Shown: one piece after another, positions 7,817 through 15,482 of the stretch | Position numbering within the stretch: the first letter of the stretch is position 1 | How the letters are laid out: every line of letters begins with the position of its first letter | Source of the DNA: Bacillota bacterium | GTDB lineage: Bacteria; Bacillota; Clostridia; Christensenellales; SZUA-584 | DNA length: 48,298 bases | Direction: 5' to 3' | NCBI GenBank assembly: GCA_023461435.1 | Contig: JAEYLC010000046.1 | Location: 1-48,298 of the forward strand | The notes under the pieces: generated by a model | Database searches by the model: none | Told to the model about the DNA's origin: nothing | The model's input: only the letters and a program-made list of their open reading frames with translations | Position numbers and translations under genes: made by a program

Positions 7817-8953
7817 TCAGCCCTCCAAAGCTTGTCTCAAATCAGCAATCAAATCATCCGCGCTTTCGAGCCCCACCGACAGCCGCAGCAGCTTATCATT
7901 GATGCCCTTGGCTTCGCGCACCTCCGCCGGTACGTCGGCGTGCGTCTGCAGCATCGGGTAGGTGATCAGCGATTCGACGCCGCCCAGACTTTCCGCGTAC
8001 TGAATGACACGGACGCGTCCGAGTATCCGTTCCGCGACAGCGGCGTTTTCCACCTCGAACGAAATCATCGCGCCGAAACCGGATGTCTGCTGTATGGAAA
8101 CGGCATAGCCCGGATGAGATGGAAGGCCGCAATAATGGACGGCTTTTACGCTGGATTGCCCGCTTAAGAACTGCGCGATTTTCATCGCGCTGTCCTGCTG
8201 CCTAGTTAGGCGCACGGCGAGCGTCTTCAGGCCGCGGATCAGCAGCCAGCTGTCAAACGGGGAAAGGCACGCGCCTGTCGTTTTGTAAATGAAACGCAGC
8301 CTTTCGGACAGCACTGCATCATTGACCACGAGAAAACCCGCCAAAGTGTCGTTATGGCCGCCGAGGTATTTTGTGCCGCTGTGCACCACAACGTCCGCGC
8401 CGAGCTCGAGCGGGTGCTGGTTATACGGCGTTAAAAACGTGTTGTCCACGATCACGAGCAAACCGTGCCTTTTGGCGAGCGCGGCGGCTGCCGCGATGTC
8501 GGTCACCTGCATCATCGGATTGGTCGGCGTTTCGATGAACAGCGCTTTGGTATTCGCCGTGATTTTTTCCTCTATCAATGATACATCGGATGTATTGACA
8601 AGGTCAAACAGGAGCCCGTTCTTAAGTGAGATGTGGTGAAACAAACGGTGCGAGCCGCCATACAGGTCATCCGAGGCGATGATGTGGTCTCCGGGGGAAA
8701 ACAGCTCCATGAGCGCCGATATGGCTGCCATGCCGGACGAAAAGGCCATGGCGTCGATGCCGTTTTCGAGCGCCGCCAATGTGATTTCGAGGTGCTCGCG
8801 CGTCGGGTTCTGCAGACGTGAATAGTCAAAGCCCGTGCTGACGCCAAGCCCCGGGTGGGCAAACGTCGCCGATTGAAATATCGGCACGCTGACTGCGCCC
8901 GTCACGTCGTATTTTTTGCTGCTTCCATGGATGCAAAGCGTTTCAAAATCCAT
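7817..8953 (-). CDS. Cys/Met-metabolism PLP enzyme, MetC/MccB-type cystathionine lyase
   Basis: This 378-residue protein belongs to the transsulfuration family (MetB, MetC, MccB, Mgl). It carries the PLP lysine K195 in VVVHSGTKYLGGH, FSSGMAAI near residue 70, and VDNTFLTPYNQHPLELGADV before the lysine. These enzymes cleave or form C-S bonds of cystathionine, cysteine or homocysteine; the exact reaction cannot be fixed from sequence by eye. Its place between a CymR-like regulator and a PatB-type lyase, opposite cysK, fits cystathionine beta- or gamma-lyase. AAGGAG lies just before the ATG, and the gap from the regulator is only 10 bases, so they are co-transcribed. Confidence 0.85.
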   Translation of the reverse strand: MDFETLCIHGSSKKYDVTGAVSVPIFQSATFAHPGLGVSTGFDYSRLQNPTREHLEITLAALENGIDAMAFSSGMAAISALMELFSPGDHIIASDDLYGGSHRLFHHISLKNGLLFDLVNTSDVSLIEEKITANTKALFIETPTNPMMQVTDIAAAAALAKRHGLLVIVDNTFLTPYNQHPLELGADVVVHSGTKYLGGHNDTLAGFLVVNDAVLSERLRFIYKTTGACLSPFDSWLLIRGLKTLAVRLTRQQDSAMKIAQFLSGQSSVKAVHYCGLPSHPGYAVSIQQTSGFGAMISFEVENAAVAERILGRVRVIQYAESLGGVESLITYPMLQTHADVPAEVREAKGINDKLLRLSVGLESADDLIADLRQALEG

Positions 8954-8963
8954 ATCGGTCTCC

Positions 8964-9410
8964 TTATATAAAGAACATCAGGCTGTTTTCGGCATTGTGT
9001 TTTTCAGCCTCGTGCACAAGATCGTCAAGCGTGATCTTCTCCAGCGTCGCTTTTAAGGCGCTATCGAGCGAATCAAACACGAGAGACTGCATCGCGGCAT
9101 CGATCTGCGGCGCCTTTTGCGCCACGGTTTCTTCCGCGCTTTCCGTCAGTGAGCTTTCCACAGCGGTGAGCACCTGATAAGCGCTGATTTTGCCGGGCGT
9201 CCGCGTGAGCATGTAGCCGCCCTGCGCACCCTTCACGGAGGTCACGATGTCACCGCGCTTCAGCAGTGAGAAGACCTGCTCCAGATATATCTTTGAAATA
9301 CCGAGCTTTTCGGATATACTGATGACTGTGATACATTCGCCTTTGCTATAATCCTGCGCCATGCTGATGGTGGCTGCGAGCGCGTAGCGTCCTTTCGCGG
9401 ATATTCTCAT
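8964..9410 (-). CDS. Rrf2-family repressor, CymR-like
   Basis: The 148 residues show the Rrf2 winged helix: MRISAKGRYALAA at the start, the recognition region ISISEKLGISKIYLEQVFSLL (about 31-51), then GAQGGYML in the wing. The three clustered cysteines that hold an Fe-S cluster in IscR/NsrR are absent; the only Cys is in GECITV. That is the pattern of CymR, the cysteine-metabolism repressor, which in Bacillus works with CysK. Here cysK is the divergent neighbour, and the regulator's own operon carries two sulfur lyases. Both promoters carry matching palindromes, so autoregulation is likely. A GAGGT ribosome site precedes the ATG. Confidence 0.85.
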   Translation of the reverse strand: MRISAKGRYALAATISMAQDYSKGECITVISISEKLGISKIYLEQVFSLLKRGDIVTSVKGAQGGYMLTRTPGKISAYQVLTAVESSLTESAEETVAQKAPQIDAAMQSLVFDSLDSALKATLEKITLDDLVHEAEKHNAENSLMFFI

Positions 9411-9422
9411 GGCTTTACCTCA

Positions 9423-9445
9423 TTTCATACTAATTATATATGCTT
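9423..9445 (-). promoter_or_regulatory. Operator of the CymR-like operon
   Basis: This 23-base site matches the perfect cysK operator at 16 of 23 positions (half-sites TTCATA and TATATG). It begins exactly 2 bases downstream of the -10 box of the minus-strand promoter, the same placement as on the cysK side. A repressor bound here would cover the transcription start. Confidence 0.65.
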
Positions 9446-9447
9446 TT

Positions 9448-9476
9448 ATCTTATGCGATCTGAGTATCCTTGTCAA
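9448..9476 (-). promoter_or_regulatory. Promoter of the CymR-like/metC/patB operon
   Basis: On the minus strand: TTGACA (9476-9471), 17 bases, TAAGAT (9453-9448). The boxes and spacing are identical to those of the divergent cysK promoter. Confidence 0.8.
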
Positions 9477-9524
9477 TAGCATACCAAACTGATAAGAAAA
9501 ATATAAATTATTTTATATAACCTA

Positions 9525-9553
9525 TTGACAAATAATAAACAACGGAATAAGAT
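9525..9553 (+). promoter_or_regulatory. Promoter of cysK
   Basis: TTGACA (9525-9530), 17 bases, TAAGAT (9548-9553). It is the mirror image of the minus-strand promoter; the two -35 boxes lie 48 bases apart, back to back. Confidence 0.8.
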
Positions 9554-9555
9554 AA

Positions 9556-9578
9556 ATTCATATAAAACATATATGAAT
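9556..9578 (+). promoter_or_regulatory. Palindromic operator of cysK
   Basis: A perfect inverted repeat: ATTCATATA (9556-9564), 5 bases, TATATGAAT (9570-9578). It begins 2 bases after the -10 box, so a bound dimer would block initiation. It is the likely site of the CymR-like repressor encoded opposite. Confidence 0.75.
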
Positions 9579-9615
9579 AGCAAATAATTAAAATAAAACG
9601 TTGGAGGTAACAAAA

Positions 9616-10548
9616 ATGTCAAAGGTGTATAAAAGCTTAACGGATCTGATCGGAAAGACGCCGCTGCTCGAGCTTTCCAATTATGAAAAGAAGCATGAGC
9701 TCAAAGCAACGGTGATCGGCAAGCTCGAATACTTTAATCCGGCGGGCAGCGTGAAGGACAGAATTGCCAAGGCGATGATCGAGGACGCGGAGAAAAAGGG
9801 CCTTTTGAAGCCCGGCAGCGTGATCATTGAGCCGACCAGCGGCAACACAGGCATCGGGCTGGCGTCGGTTGCCGCGGCAAGGGGTTACCGCATCATACTC
9901 ACAATGCCCGAAACGATGAGCGTGGAACGCAGGAACCTGCTCAAAGCCTACGGCGCGGAGCTGGTGCTCACCGAAGGCGCGAAAGGCATGAAGGGCGCGA
10001 TTGCCAAAGCGGATGAGCTCGCACAGGAAACGCCGAATTCGTTTATCCCGGGGCAGTTCGTGAACCCCGCCAATCCGGCCATTCACAGGAACACCACGGG
10101 CCCTGAAATCTGGGAGGATACGGACGGTAAAGTGGATATATTCGTGTCGGGAGCAGGGACGGGCGGCACGGTGACAGGCGTCGGCGAGTACCTAAAATAC
10201 CAAAACCCGGACATCAAGGTGGTGGTGGTGGAGCCTGCGGATTCGCCCGTGCTTTCCGAAGGCAGGCCCGGCCCGCATAAAATTCAGGGCATCGGCGCGG
10301 GCTTCGTGCCGGAGGTGCTCAACACGGGCATTTACGACGAGATCATCACGGTGAAAAACGAAGACGCGTTTGCGGCAGGCAAGGAAGTTGCCAAAACCGA
10401 AGGCTTGCTCGTGGGGATTTCCTCGGGTGCGGCGGTATGGGCGGCGACCGAGCTGGCCAAGCGTCCCGAGAATGCCGGCAAAACGATCGTTGTGATTTTA
10501 CCCGACACGGGTGAACGTTATCTGTCCACACCGCTGTTCTCGGAGTGA
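9616..10548 (+). CDS. cysK: Cysteine synthase A (O-acetylserine sulfhydrylase)
   Basis: The 310-residue protein matches CysK throughout. The PLP lysine K47 is in NPAGSVKDRIA, the substrate loop is PTSGNTGIGLA, the phosphate loop is GAGTGGTVTGVG, and GISSGAAV lies near the end. It makes cysteine from O-acetylserine and sulfide in the cytoplasm. The start at 9616 is chosen because GGAGG at 9603-9607 lies 8 bases upstream and the protein then begins MSKVYKSLTDLIGKTPL, as in the family; an upstream TTG at 9601 overlaps the ribosome site. In Bacillus CysK also acts as the partner that lets CymR bind DNA, so the divergent CymR-like gene is notable. A strong terminator follows. Confidence 0.95.
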   Translation: MSKVYKSLTDLIGKTPLLELSNYEKKHELKATVIGKLEYFNPAGSVKDRIAKAMIEDAEKKGLLKPGSVIIEPTSGNTGIGLASVAAARGYRIILTMPETMSVERRNLLKAYGAELVLTEGAKGMKGAIAKADELAQETPNSFIPGQFVNPANPAIHRNTTGPEIWEDTDGKVDIFVSGAGTGGTVTGVGEYLKYQNPDIKVVVVEPADSPVLSEGRPGPHKIQGIGAGFVPEVLNTGIYDEIITVKNEDAFAAGKEVAKTEGLLVGISSGAAVWAATELAKRPENAGKTIVVILPDTGERYLSTPLFSE

Positions 10549-10590
10549 TTTTATGCAAAGGCGGGGGCCTTTGAAGTAAGAACGGCAATA

Positions 10591-10615
10591 CCCTCTTCAT
10601 GCTTTATGAAGAGGG
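10591..10615 (+). terminator. Terminator after cysK
   Basis: A perfect 10-base stem, CCCTCTTCAT (10591-10600) with ATGAAGAGGG (10606-10615), closes a GCTTT loop. It is followed by TTTAT and an A-rich stretch. It separates cysK from metY. Confidence 0.8.
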
Positions 10616-10631
10616 TTTATAAAAAATAACG

Positions 10632-10654
10632 TATCATATAAAATATATAAGAAT
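10632..10654 (+). promoter_or_regulatory. Third CymR-type operator, upstream of metY
   Basis: This stretch matches the perfect cysK operator at 19 of 23 positions with the same spacing (TATCATATA-N5-TATAAGAAT). It ends 25 bases before the metY start codon. A clear -35/-10 pair is not visible; TATAAA at 10618-10623 is a candidate -10. It places metY under the same likely repressor as cysK. Confidence 0.65.
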
Positions 10655-10679
10655 TATTATAATTTAAGGAGCAAATGAT

Positions 10680-11966
10680 ATGGCAACCGATAAAAAGTAT
10701 AAGTTTGAAACCCTCCAGCTGCATGTCGGGCAGGAATCGCCCGATCCGGCGACGGATGCCCGTGCCGTCCCGATTTATCAGACCACTTCGTATGTATTCC
10801 CGAGCTCGGCATCGGCGGCTGCGCGATTCGGCCTGACGGAACCCGGCAACATCTACACGCGCATCATGAACCCGACATCGGATGTGTTCGAAAAGCGTAT
10901 CGCGGCGCTCGAAGGCGGCGTCGGCGCGCTCGCGGTATCGAGCGGCTCGGCAGCCGTGACGTACGCGATACAGAACATCGCCCATTCCGGCGATCATGTC
11001 GTATCGGCGAACACGATTTATGGCGGCACCTACAATCTGTTCGCGCATACTTTGAAGGATTTTGGCATCGACGTGACTTTTGTCGATCCGGACAAGGAAG
11101 GCAGCTTCGAGGCGGCGATCCGCCCCAACACCAAAGCGGTGTTCATTGAGAGCCTTGGCAACCCGAATTCGAGCGTCATCGATATCGAGAAGGTAGCGGG
11201 CATTGCCCACAGGCATGGCGTGCCGCTCATTATCGACAACACGTTTACCACTCCGTATCTGCTGCGTCCTTTCGAATACGGCGCGGATATCGTGGTGCAC
11301 TCGGCCACCAAGTTCATCGGCGGGCATGGCACGTCGATCGGCGGCGTGATCGTGGACAGCGGCCAGTTCGACTGGGCCGCATCCGGGCGCTTTCCATATC
11401 TGACCGAGCCCGACCCGAGCTATCACGGCGTCCGGTTCACGGAAGCCGTCGGCGCGCTCGCGTACATCATCAAAGCGCGCGTCACATTGCTGCGCGATAC
11501 CGGCTCGGCTTTAAGCCCGTTTAACTCGTTCCTGTTCCTGCAGGGGCTGGAGACACTGTCGCTGCGCGTGGAACGCCATGTGGAGAATGCGCTCAAGGTG
11601 GTGGAATATTTAAGCAAGCACCCGAAAGTGGAAAAGGTCAATCATCCGTCTCTGCCGGACAGTCCGTATAAAGCGCTGTACGACAAATACTTCCCGAACG
11701 GCGCGGGCTCGATATTCACATTTGAAATAAAGGGCAGCGCGGACGATGCGCGTAAGTTCACCGAAGACTTAGAGCTGTTCTCATTGCTGGCCAATGTGGC
11801 CGATGTGAAATCGCTCGTGATCCATCCGGCAAGCACGACGCATTCACAGCTCAGCGAAGGTGAGCTACTCGAGCAGGGCATCAGGCCGAATACGGTTCGT
11901 CTTTCTATCGGCACAGAGCATATCGACGATATCATCGACGACCTTGAGCAGGCGTTCAGCAAATAA
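10680..11966 (+). CDS. metY: O-acetylhomoserine sulfhydrylase (homocysteine synthase)
   Basis: At 428 residues it has the longer form typical of MetY rather than MetB/MetC. Landmarks are the N-terminal FETLQLHVGQ, PIYQTTSYVF, YTRIMNPT, the PLP lysine K211 in VVHSATKFIGGHGTSIGG, and the GRFPYLTEPDPSYHG insertion characteristic of O-acetylhomoserine enzymes. It makes homocysteine from O-acetylhomoserine and sulfide (or methionine from methanethiol). AAGGAG (10666-10671) lies before the ATG. With CysK it gives two sulfide-fixing routes under one likely regulator, and the lyases on the other strand connect the cysteine and homocysteine pools. A hairpin terminator follows. Confidence 0.94.
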   Translation: MATDKKYKFETLQLHVGQESPDPATDARAVPIYQTTSYVFPSSASAAARFGLTEPGNIYTRIMNPTSDVFEKRIAALEGGVGALAVSSGSAAVTYAIQNIAHSGDHVVSANTIYGGTYNLFAHTLKDFGIDVTFVDPDKEGSFEAAIRPNTKAVFIESLGNPNSSVIDIEKVAGIAHRHGVPLIIDNTFTTPYLLRPFEYGADIVVHSATKFIGGHGTSIGGVIVDSGQFDWAASGRFPYLTEPDPSYHGVRFTEAVGALAYIIKARVTLLRDTGSALSPFNSFLFLQGLETLSLRVERHVENALKVVEYLSKHPKVEKVNHPSLPDSPYKALYDKYFPNGAGSIFTFEIKGSADDARKFTEDLELFSLLANVADVKSLVIHPASTTHSQLSEGELLEQGIRPNTVRLSIGTEHIDDIIDDLEQAFSK

Positions 11967-11999
11967 AAGCGTAATGCTGCGATGAACTATTAACAGCGG

Positions 12000-12028
12000 C
12001 AGGCAGTCGGCTCACCACCGGCTGCCTG
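12000..12028 (+). terminator. Terminator after metY
   Basis: CAGGCAGTCGG (12000-12010) pairs with CCGGCTGCCTG (12018-12028), 11 pairs including one G-U, around a 7-base loop. The T content after it is modest. Confidence 0.6.
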
Positions 12029-12096
12029 ATTCGATTGTCTACAAAAGGCTTTAGATATGCTTTGCTTTAGATGAAAATAGTATGTTTTGTAAAAGC

Positions 12097-12114
12097 CTTC
12101 TCCTCGAGGAGAAG
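12097..12114. repeat. 18-base perfect palindrome, probable interspersed-repeat remnant
   Basis: CTTCTCCTCGAGGAGAAG is its own reverse complement and lies in the spacer before the small membrane protein. The context 'AAAAGCCTTCTCC...' resembles a short intergenic repeat I know from other clostridial genomes. It could also be a second terminator, but no T-run follows. Confidence 0.45.
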
Positions 12115-12249
12115 CCTAACAATGCGATTTAGTTATCATAGAGGCGTTTAATCATGACATCAGATGCTTTTGTATTATATGGCCTCTCATTGACACAAAT
12201 GCGGTTTTGCAGTAGTGTTAGAATAGTTCAACAACAAAGGAGGTGTCTA

Positions 12250-12660
12250 ATGAAAACGCAAAATCGCGCCCATATATCCGTCCAAGCTGCGGCTGCCGCG
12301 GTGGTTCTTGCATTTTTGCTGCTGCTGTCAGCGCCCTTCATCAGCGCGGATCTTTCAGCGTCCGGCGCATCCGGCGGTTCCGGCATGTCGTCCGGTGATG
12401 CGGTCAGCGCGGCGGTTTCGCTCGATATTATAAGCCCGCTGAATGCCACCTGCAAGTCGGCAGAGCAGAGCGGCCTGTCGCAGGCGCCGCGAAGCTTTAA
12501 GCACTGGCTTTACAGCCTGCAGCTGTCGCTCGTCATGGTGCTGTCTTTTGCCATTTTCAAAACACGCGGCCTGTCCTGTCATTTTTCCAAGGCCGTGATC
12601 CGCACAAGCCCAATCTCCATTTCCATCGGAGGGCATGCGCCTCCGTTTTTCTGCGCGTAA
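12250..12660 (+). CDS. Small membrane protein of unknown function upstream of secDF
   Basis: I do not recognise this 136-residue protein. The start at 12250 is set by a near-perfect AAAGGAGGTG (12236-12245); an in-frame start at 12154 has no ribosome site. Residues about 11-33 are very hydrophobic (AAAAAVVLAFLLLLSAPFI) and form a signal anchor or signal peptide. A Ser/Gly/Ala-rich stretch follows, then a second hydrophobic segment at about 77-95 and a tail ending HAPPFFCA. TTGACA at 12190-12195 may be part of its promoter. It precedes secD by about 195 bases in the same direction. An overlapping minus-strand frame looks like a shadow. Confidence 0.55.
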   Translation: MKTQNRAHISVQAAAAAVVLAFLLLLSAPFISADLSASGASGGSGMSSGDAVSAAVSLDIISPLNATCKSAEQSGLSQAPRSFKHWLYSLQLSLVMVLSFAIFKTRGLSCHFSKAVIRTSPISISIGGHAPPFFCA

Positions 12661-12855
12661 AATACACCGACAAACCGCATAAGCATCATTCAGGCACGGC
12701 TTCGAGGGACGAGTTTTTTTGAGCGGTTTTTGTTGTATTTTCATTGCGCGTTAATTTTTATGTCTTTTCAGGCTTTGTTTTGCTGTCCGTTCAAATGAAT
12801 AAAATACGAAATTTTGCCGTCAGCGGCGTGTTTGCTGCGGCAATGGAAAGGGTAC

Positions 12856-14139
12856 ATGATGAAAAAGAGGAAATTTATTTTCCCTGTTGTGCTGATCATT
12901 GCGTTGATCATGGCGTACTGCGCGGTTTTCGGCGTCACAATTCCGTTCAGCATCTATATTTTTCACTTCCCGGGCGCGCAGGATATCAGGCTGGGTATTG
13001 ATATCCGCGGCGGCGTGGATGCCGTTTATGAGCCGACGGGGCTTGACAGAAAGCCCACAACCGATGAGCTTGAGGCGGCGCGCAGCATCATCGAGACGCG
13101 GCTCGATAAAAACAACATACTCGACCGCGACGTGACGATTGACGAGACCAACGGCTATGTGCTGGTCCGCTTCCCGTGGAAGACGGGCGAGACCGATTTT
13201 GACCCGCAGAGCGCGTTGGCCGAGCTCGGGGAGACCGCGATGCTGACATTCCGCGACGATCAGGGCACGGTGCTCGTGGAGGGCCGCGATGTGGCCAACA
13301 GCTCGGTGCAGACCGATCCCAATACCGGTGAGATCATGGTGGGGCTCAAGTTCAACAGCGAGGGCGCCAAGCTGTTCAGCGACGCGACCAAACGCCTCGT
13401 TGGGCAAAGGATCAACATATTTATGGACGATACGATGATACAATCCGCCACCGTCCAGGAGCATATCGCGGGGGGAGAAGCGGTCATCAACAACATGAGG
13501 AGCCCCGAGGAGGCTAAGGCACTGTCGGATAAGATCAATTCGGGCGCGCTGCCTTTCTCCATGATCACCAAGAACCATTCGATCATCAGCCCCACGCTTG
13601 GAGCGAACGCGCTCAATATCATGCTCGAGGCGGGGCTCATTGCGTTTGGTCTCATATGCGTGCTGCTGGTCGTGTATTACCGGCTGAGCGGCTTCGTGGC
13701 CTGTATCGCGCTGCTCATACAAATAAGCGGGCAGGTGCTCGTGCTCTCGCTGACGCAGATCACGCTGACCATCACAGGCATCGCGGGCATCATACTCTCC
13801 ATCGGCATGGGCGTGGACGCCAACGTGATCATTTCGGAGCGCATCAGCGACGAGCTCAGGTCCGGCAAGACGCTGCGCGCGGCAATCACAGCGGGTTTCA
13901 AGAACGCGTTTTCCTCGGTGTTCGACGGCAACATCACGGTGCTGATTGTGGCGGTGATACTGATGAGCATCGGGTCGGGCGCGCTGCTGTCGTTTGCCTA
14001 TTCGCTGCTGATCGGCATCATATTCAACTTCATCGCGGGTGTGACGGCGTCGCGGCTGATGATCCGGTCGCTCAGCGATTATGAGATATTCAGAAAGCCG
14101 GGGCTGTATACGAGCCTTTCAAAGGGGGTGTCACTGTGA
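12856..14139 (+). CDS. secD: Protein translocase subunit SecD
   Basis: The 427-residue protein has an N-terminal membrane segment, the LGIDIRGGVDAVYE motif after it, a large extracytoplasmic region (about 45-245) and five C-terminal membrane helices. The conserved GMGVDANVIISERI and AFSSVFDGNITVLI motifs are present. With SecF it uses the proton-motive force to help SecYEG-driven export. The start is ATG at 12856 with GGAAAGGG just upstream; an in-frame ATG at 12814 has no ribosome site. Its stop overlaps the SecF GTG start by four bases, showing translational coupling. yajC is not present here. Confidence 0.93.
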   Translation: MMKKRKFIFPVVLIIALIMAYCAVFGVTIPFSIYIFHFPGAQDIRLGIDIRGGVDAVYEPTGLDRKPTTDELEAARSIIETRLDKNNILDRDVTIDETNGYVLVRFPWKTGETDFDPQSALAELGETAMLTFRDDQGTVLVEGRDVANSSVQTDPNTGEIMVGLKFNSEGAKLFSDATKRLVGQRINIFMDDTMIQSATVQEHIAGGEAVINNMRSPEEAKALSDKINSGALPFSMITKNHSIISPTLGANALNIMLEAGLIAFGLICVLLVVYYRLSGFVACIALLIQISGQVLVLSLTQITLTITGIAGIILSIGMGVDANVIISERISDELRSGKTLRAAITAGFKNAFSSVFDGNITVLIVAVILMSIGSGALLSFAYSLLIGIIFNFIAGVTASRLMIRSLSDYEIFRKPGLYTSLSKGVSL

Positions 14140-15056
14140 AAAAGGACAAGAAGGTCTTCAAGTTTTACGAAAAACGCCGCGTGTTTTTCATCATATCGGC
14201 GGTGATCATGCTGATCGGCATCGCTTTCATATTCATCAACGGCGTCCATCTCGATATACAGTTCAAGGGCGGTGCGCTGCTGAAATACACATACACGGGC
14301 GACGTGGATGCCCAGCAAGCCGCCGATATGGCGACCGGGCTGCTCGGGCGTCCCGTGACCACGCAAACGACGACCGATCTGCTGTCGAGCCAAAAACAGC
14401 TCGTGATCAATGTTGCCGGTGAATACGGTTTGGAAGCGCGGCAGCAGGAGGAGCTCGATGCCGCGCTGAAACAGGCTTATCCAGACAGCGCGCTGACGCT
14501 GTCCGAGGCCTCCATGGTGCAGCCGTTTTTCGGGCAGAAGTTTCTGACCTCCGGCATCACGGCGCTGCTGCTGGCCTGCGTGCTCGTGGTGCTGTACGTC
14601 TGGGTGCGCTTCCGCCGTATCGGCGGGCTGTCCGCAGGCATGATGGCGCTGGCCGCGCTGTTTCACGATCTGCTGGTGGTGTTCTTCACGTGCGTGATAT
14701 TCCGCATACCGATCGGAGATTCGTTTGTGGCCGTCGCGCTCACCATCATCGGCTATTCCATTAACGACACGATCGTGATATACGACCGTATACGCGAAAA
14801 CAGCAGGTTGCATGCGAAAATGCCTGTCGAGGGCATCACGAATCTGTCGATATCGCAGTCGTTCACGCGTTCCGTCAATACCAACGTCGCGGTGCTGATC
14901 AGCGTGAGCCTTGTGTACATACTCGCGTTCGCGCACAACCTCGACGCCGTGCAGAGCTTCGCGCTGCCCATGGCGATCGGAGCCATCAGCGGCTGCTATT
15001 CGACGATATGCATCGCGGGCCCGCTTTGGGTGATGTGGAAGAAACGCCGCGCCTGA
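14136..15056 (+). CDS. secF: Protein translocase subunit SecF
   Basis: The 306 residues show the SecF plan: one N-terminal membrane helix (about 14-33), the IQFKGGALLKYTY motif, an extracytoplasmic part, and five C-terminal helices. The conserved IGYSINDTIVIYDRIREN loop is intact, as are the RSVNTNVAVLI residues. It starts with GTG inside the last codons of secD (AAAGGGGG is upstream). A terminator follows 47 bases after the stop, so secD-secF end one transcript. Confidence 0.93.
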   Translation: MKKDKKVFKFYEKRRVFFIISAVIMLIGIAFIFINGVHLDIQFKGGALLKYTYTGDVDAQQAADMATGLLGRPVTTQTTTDLLSSQKQLVINVAGEYGLEARQQEELDAALKQAYPDSALTLSEASMVQPFFGQKFLTSGITALLLACVLVVLYVWVRFRRIGGLSAGMMALAALFHDLLVVFFTCVIFRIPIGDSFVAVALTIIGYSINDTIVIYDRIRENSRLHAKMPVEGITNLSISQSFTRSVNTNVAVLISVSLVYILAFAHNLDAVQSFALPMAIGAISGCYSTICIAGPLWVMWKKRRA

Positions 15057-15102
15057 AACCGGCAGGGCGAAGCGTCCGCGTTGTAATAGACGTGTAGAAT
15101 GG

Positions 15103-15136
15103 AGCGGCAGAAGCAGGAACTCTTGCGTCTGCCGCT
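15103..15136 (+). terminator. Terminator after secDF
   Basis: AGCGGCAGA (15103-15111) pairs with TCTGCCGCT (15128-15136) around a 16-base partly paired loop, and CTTGCTTTTTATA follows. It is a good intrinsic terminator. Confidence 0.7.
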
Positions 15137-15202
15137 CTTGCTTTTTATACGCTTTACAAAACAACAGCGAAAGTGGTCGTTGCTATTAAAAGCAACTATT
15201 TT

Positions 15203-15277
15203 GGTCATCCTGAGGAGCGAAGCTTCGAAGGATCTGAAATGGATTCTTCACTTTGCGATGCCCGTTCAGAATGACAG
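15203..15277. repeat. Interspersed palindromic repeat (REP/MITE-like)
   Basis: The element begins GGTCATCCTGAGGAGCGAAG and ends CAGAATGACAG. Its ends form an inverted repeat (GTCATCCTGA against TTCAGAATGAC), and GAAGGATCTGAAATGGATTC is in the middle. This TCATCCTGAG...CAGAATGACA type is a familiar dispersed intergenic repeat in many bacterial genomes. It holds no gene; a short frame running through it (15099-15413) is not believable. Confidence 0.6.
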
Positions 15278-15293
15278 TGGTCGCCACTTCTCG

Positions 15294-15408
15294 TTCACTG
15301 TGGTGAGGATTGCGTATAATGAATCCACAGCACCAGTGAATGAAGTGGATGAGAACTTCCTTGAACGGGAGCACTACGGTGCTTATCTGCCCCGGCTTGC
15401 ATTGCCGG
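15294..15408 (+). other. Structured spacer before the HD-domain gene
   Basis: This is the rest of the 426-base gap between secF and the HD-domain gene. TATAAT at 15315-15320 could be a -10 box, although no good -35 is seen. TTCACTG near 15294 is mirrored by CAGTGAA near 15333. Two hairpins lie side by side: AGCAC-TACG-GTGCT (15370-15383), with a stable UACG-type loop, and CCGGC-N7-GCCGG (15392-15408). They may be the leader of the downstream operon or repeat debris. Confidence 0.35.
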
Positions 15409-15482
15409 TGTGAACGTGTTATCATGACGGCGAAAAAACAGAACACACGAATTCATTTGATCAACGAAAGAGGAACGGTGAT

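Noticed and set aside
9411..10679. SAM riboswitch or T-box leader for cysK or metY
   Set aside because: The leaders are too short and lack the conserved elements; palindromic operators explain the control better.
14079..15164. A 361-codon frame on the minus strand opposite secF
   Set aside because: It is Arg/His-rich, has no ribosome site and lies wholly opposite a certain gene; it is a shadow of GC-rich coding sequence.
15099..15413. A 104-codon frame between secF and the HD-domain gene
   Set aside because: It runs through the terminator and a known type of intergenic repeat.
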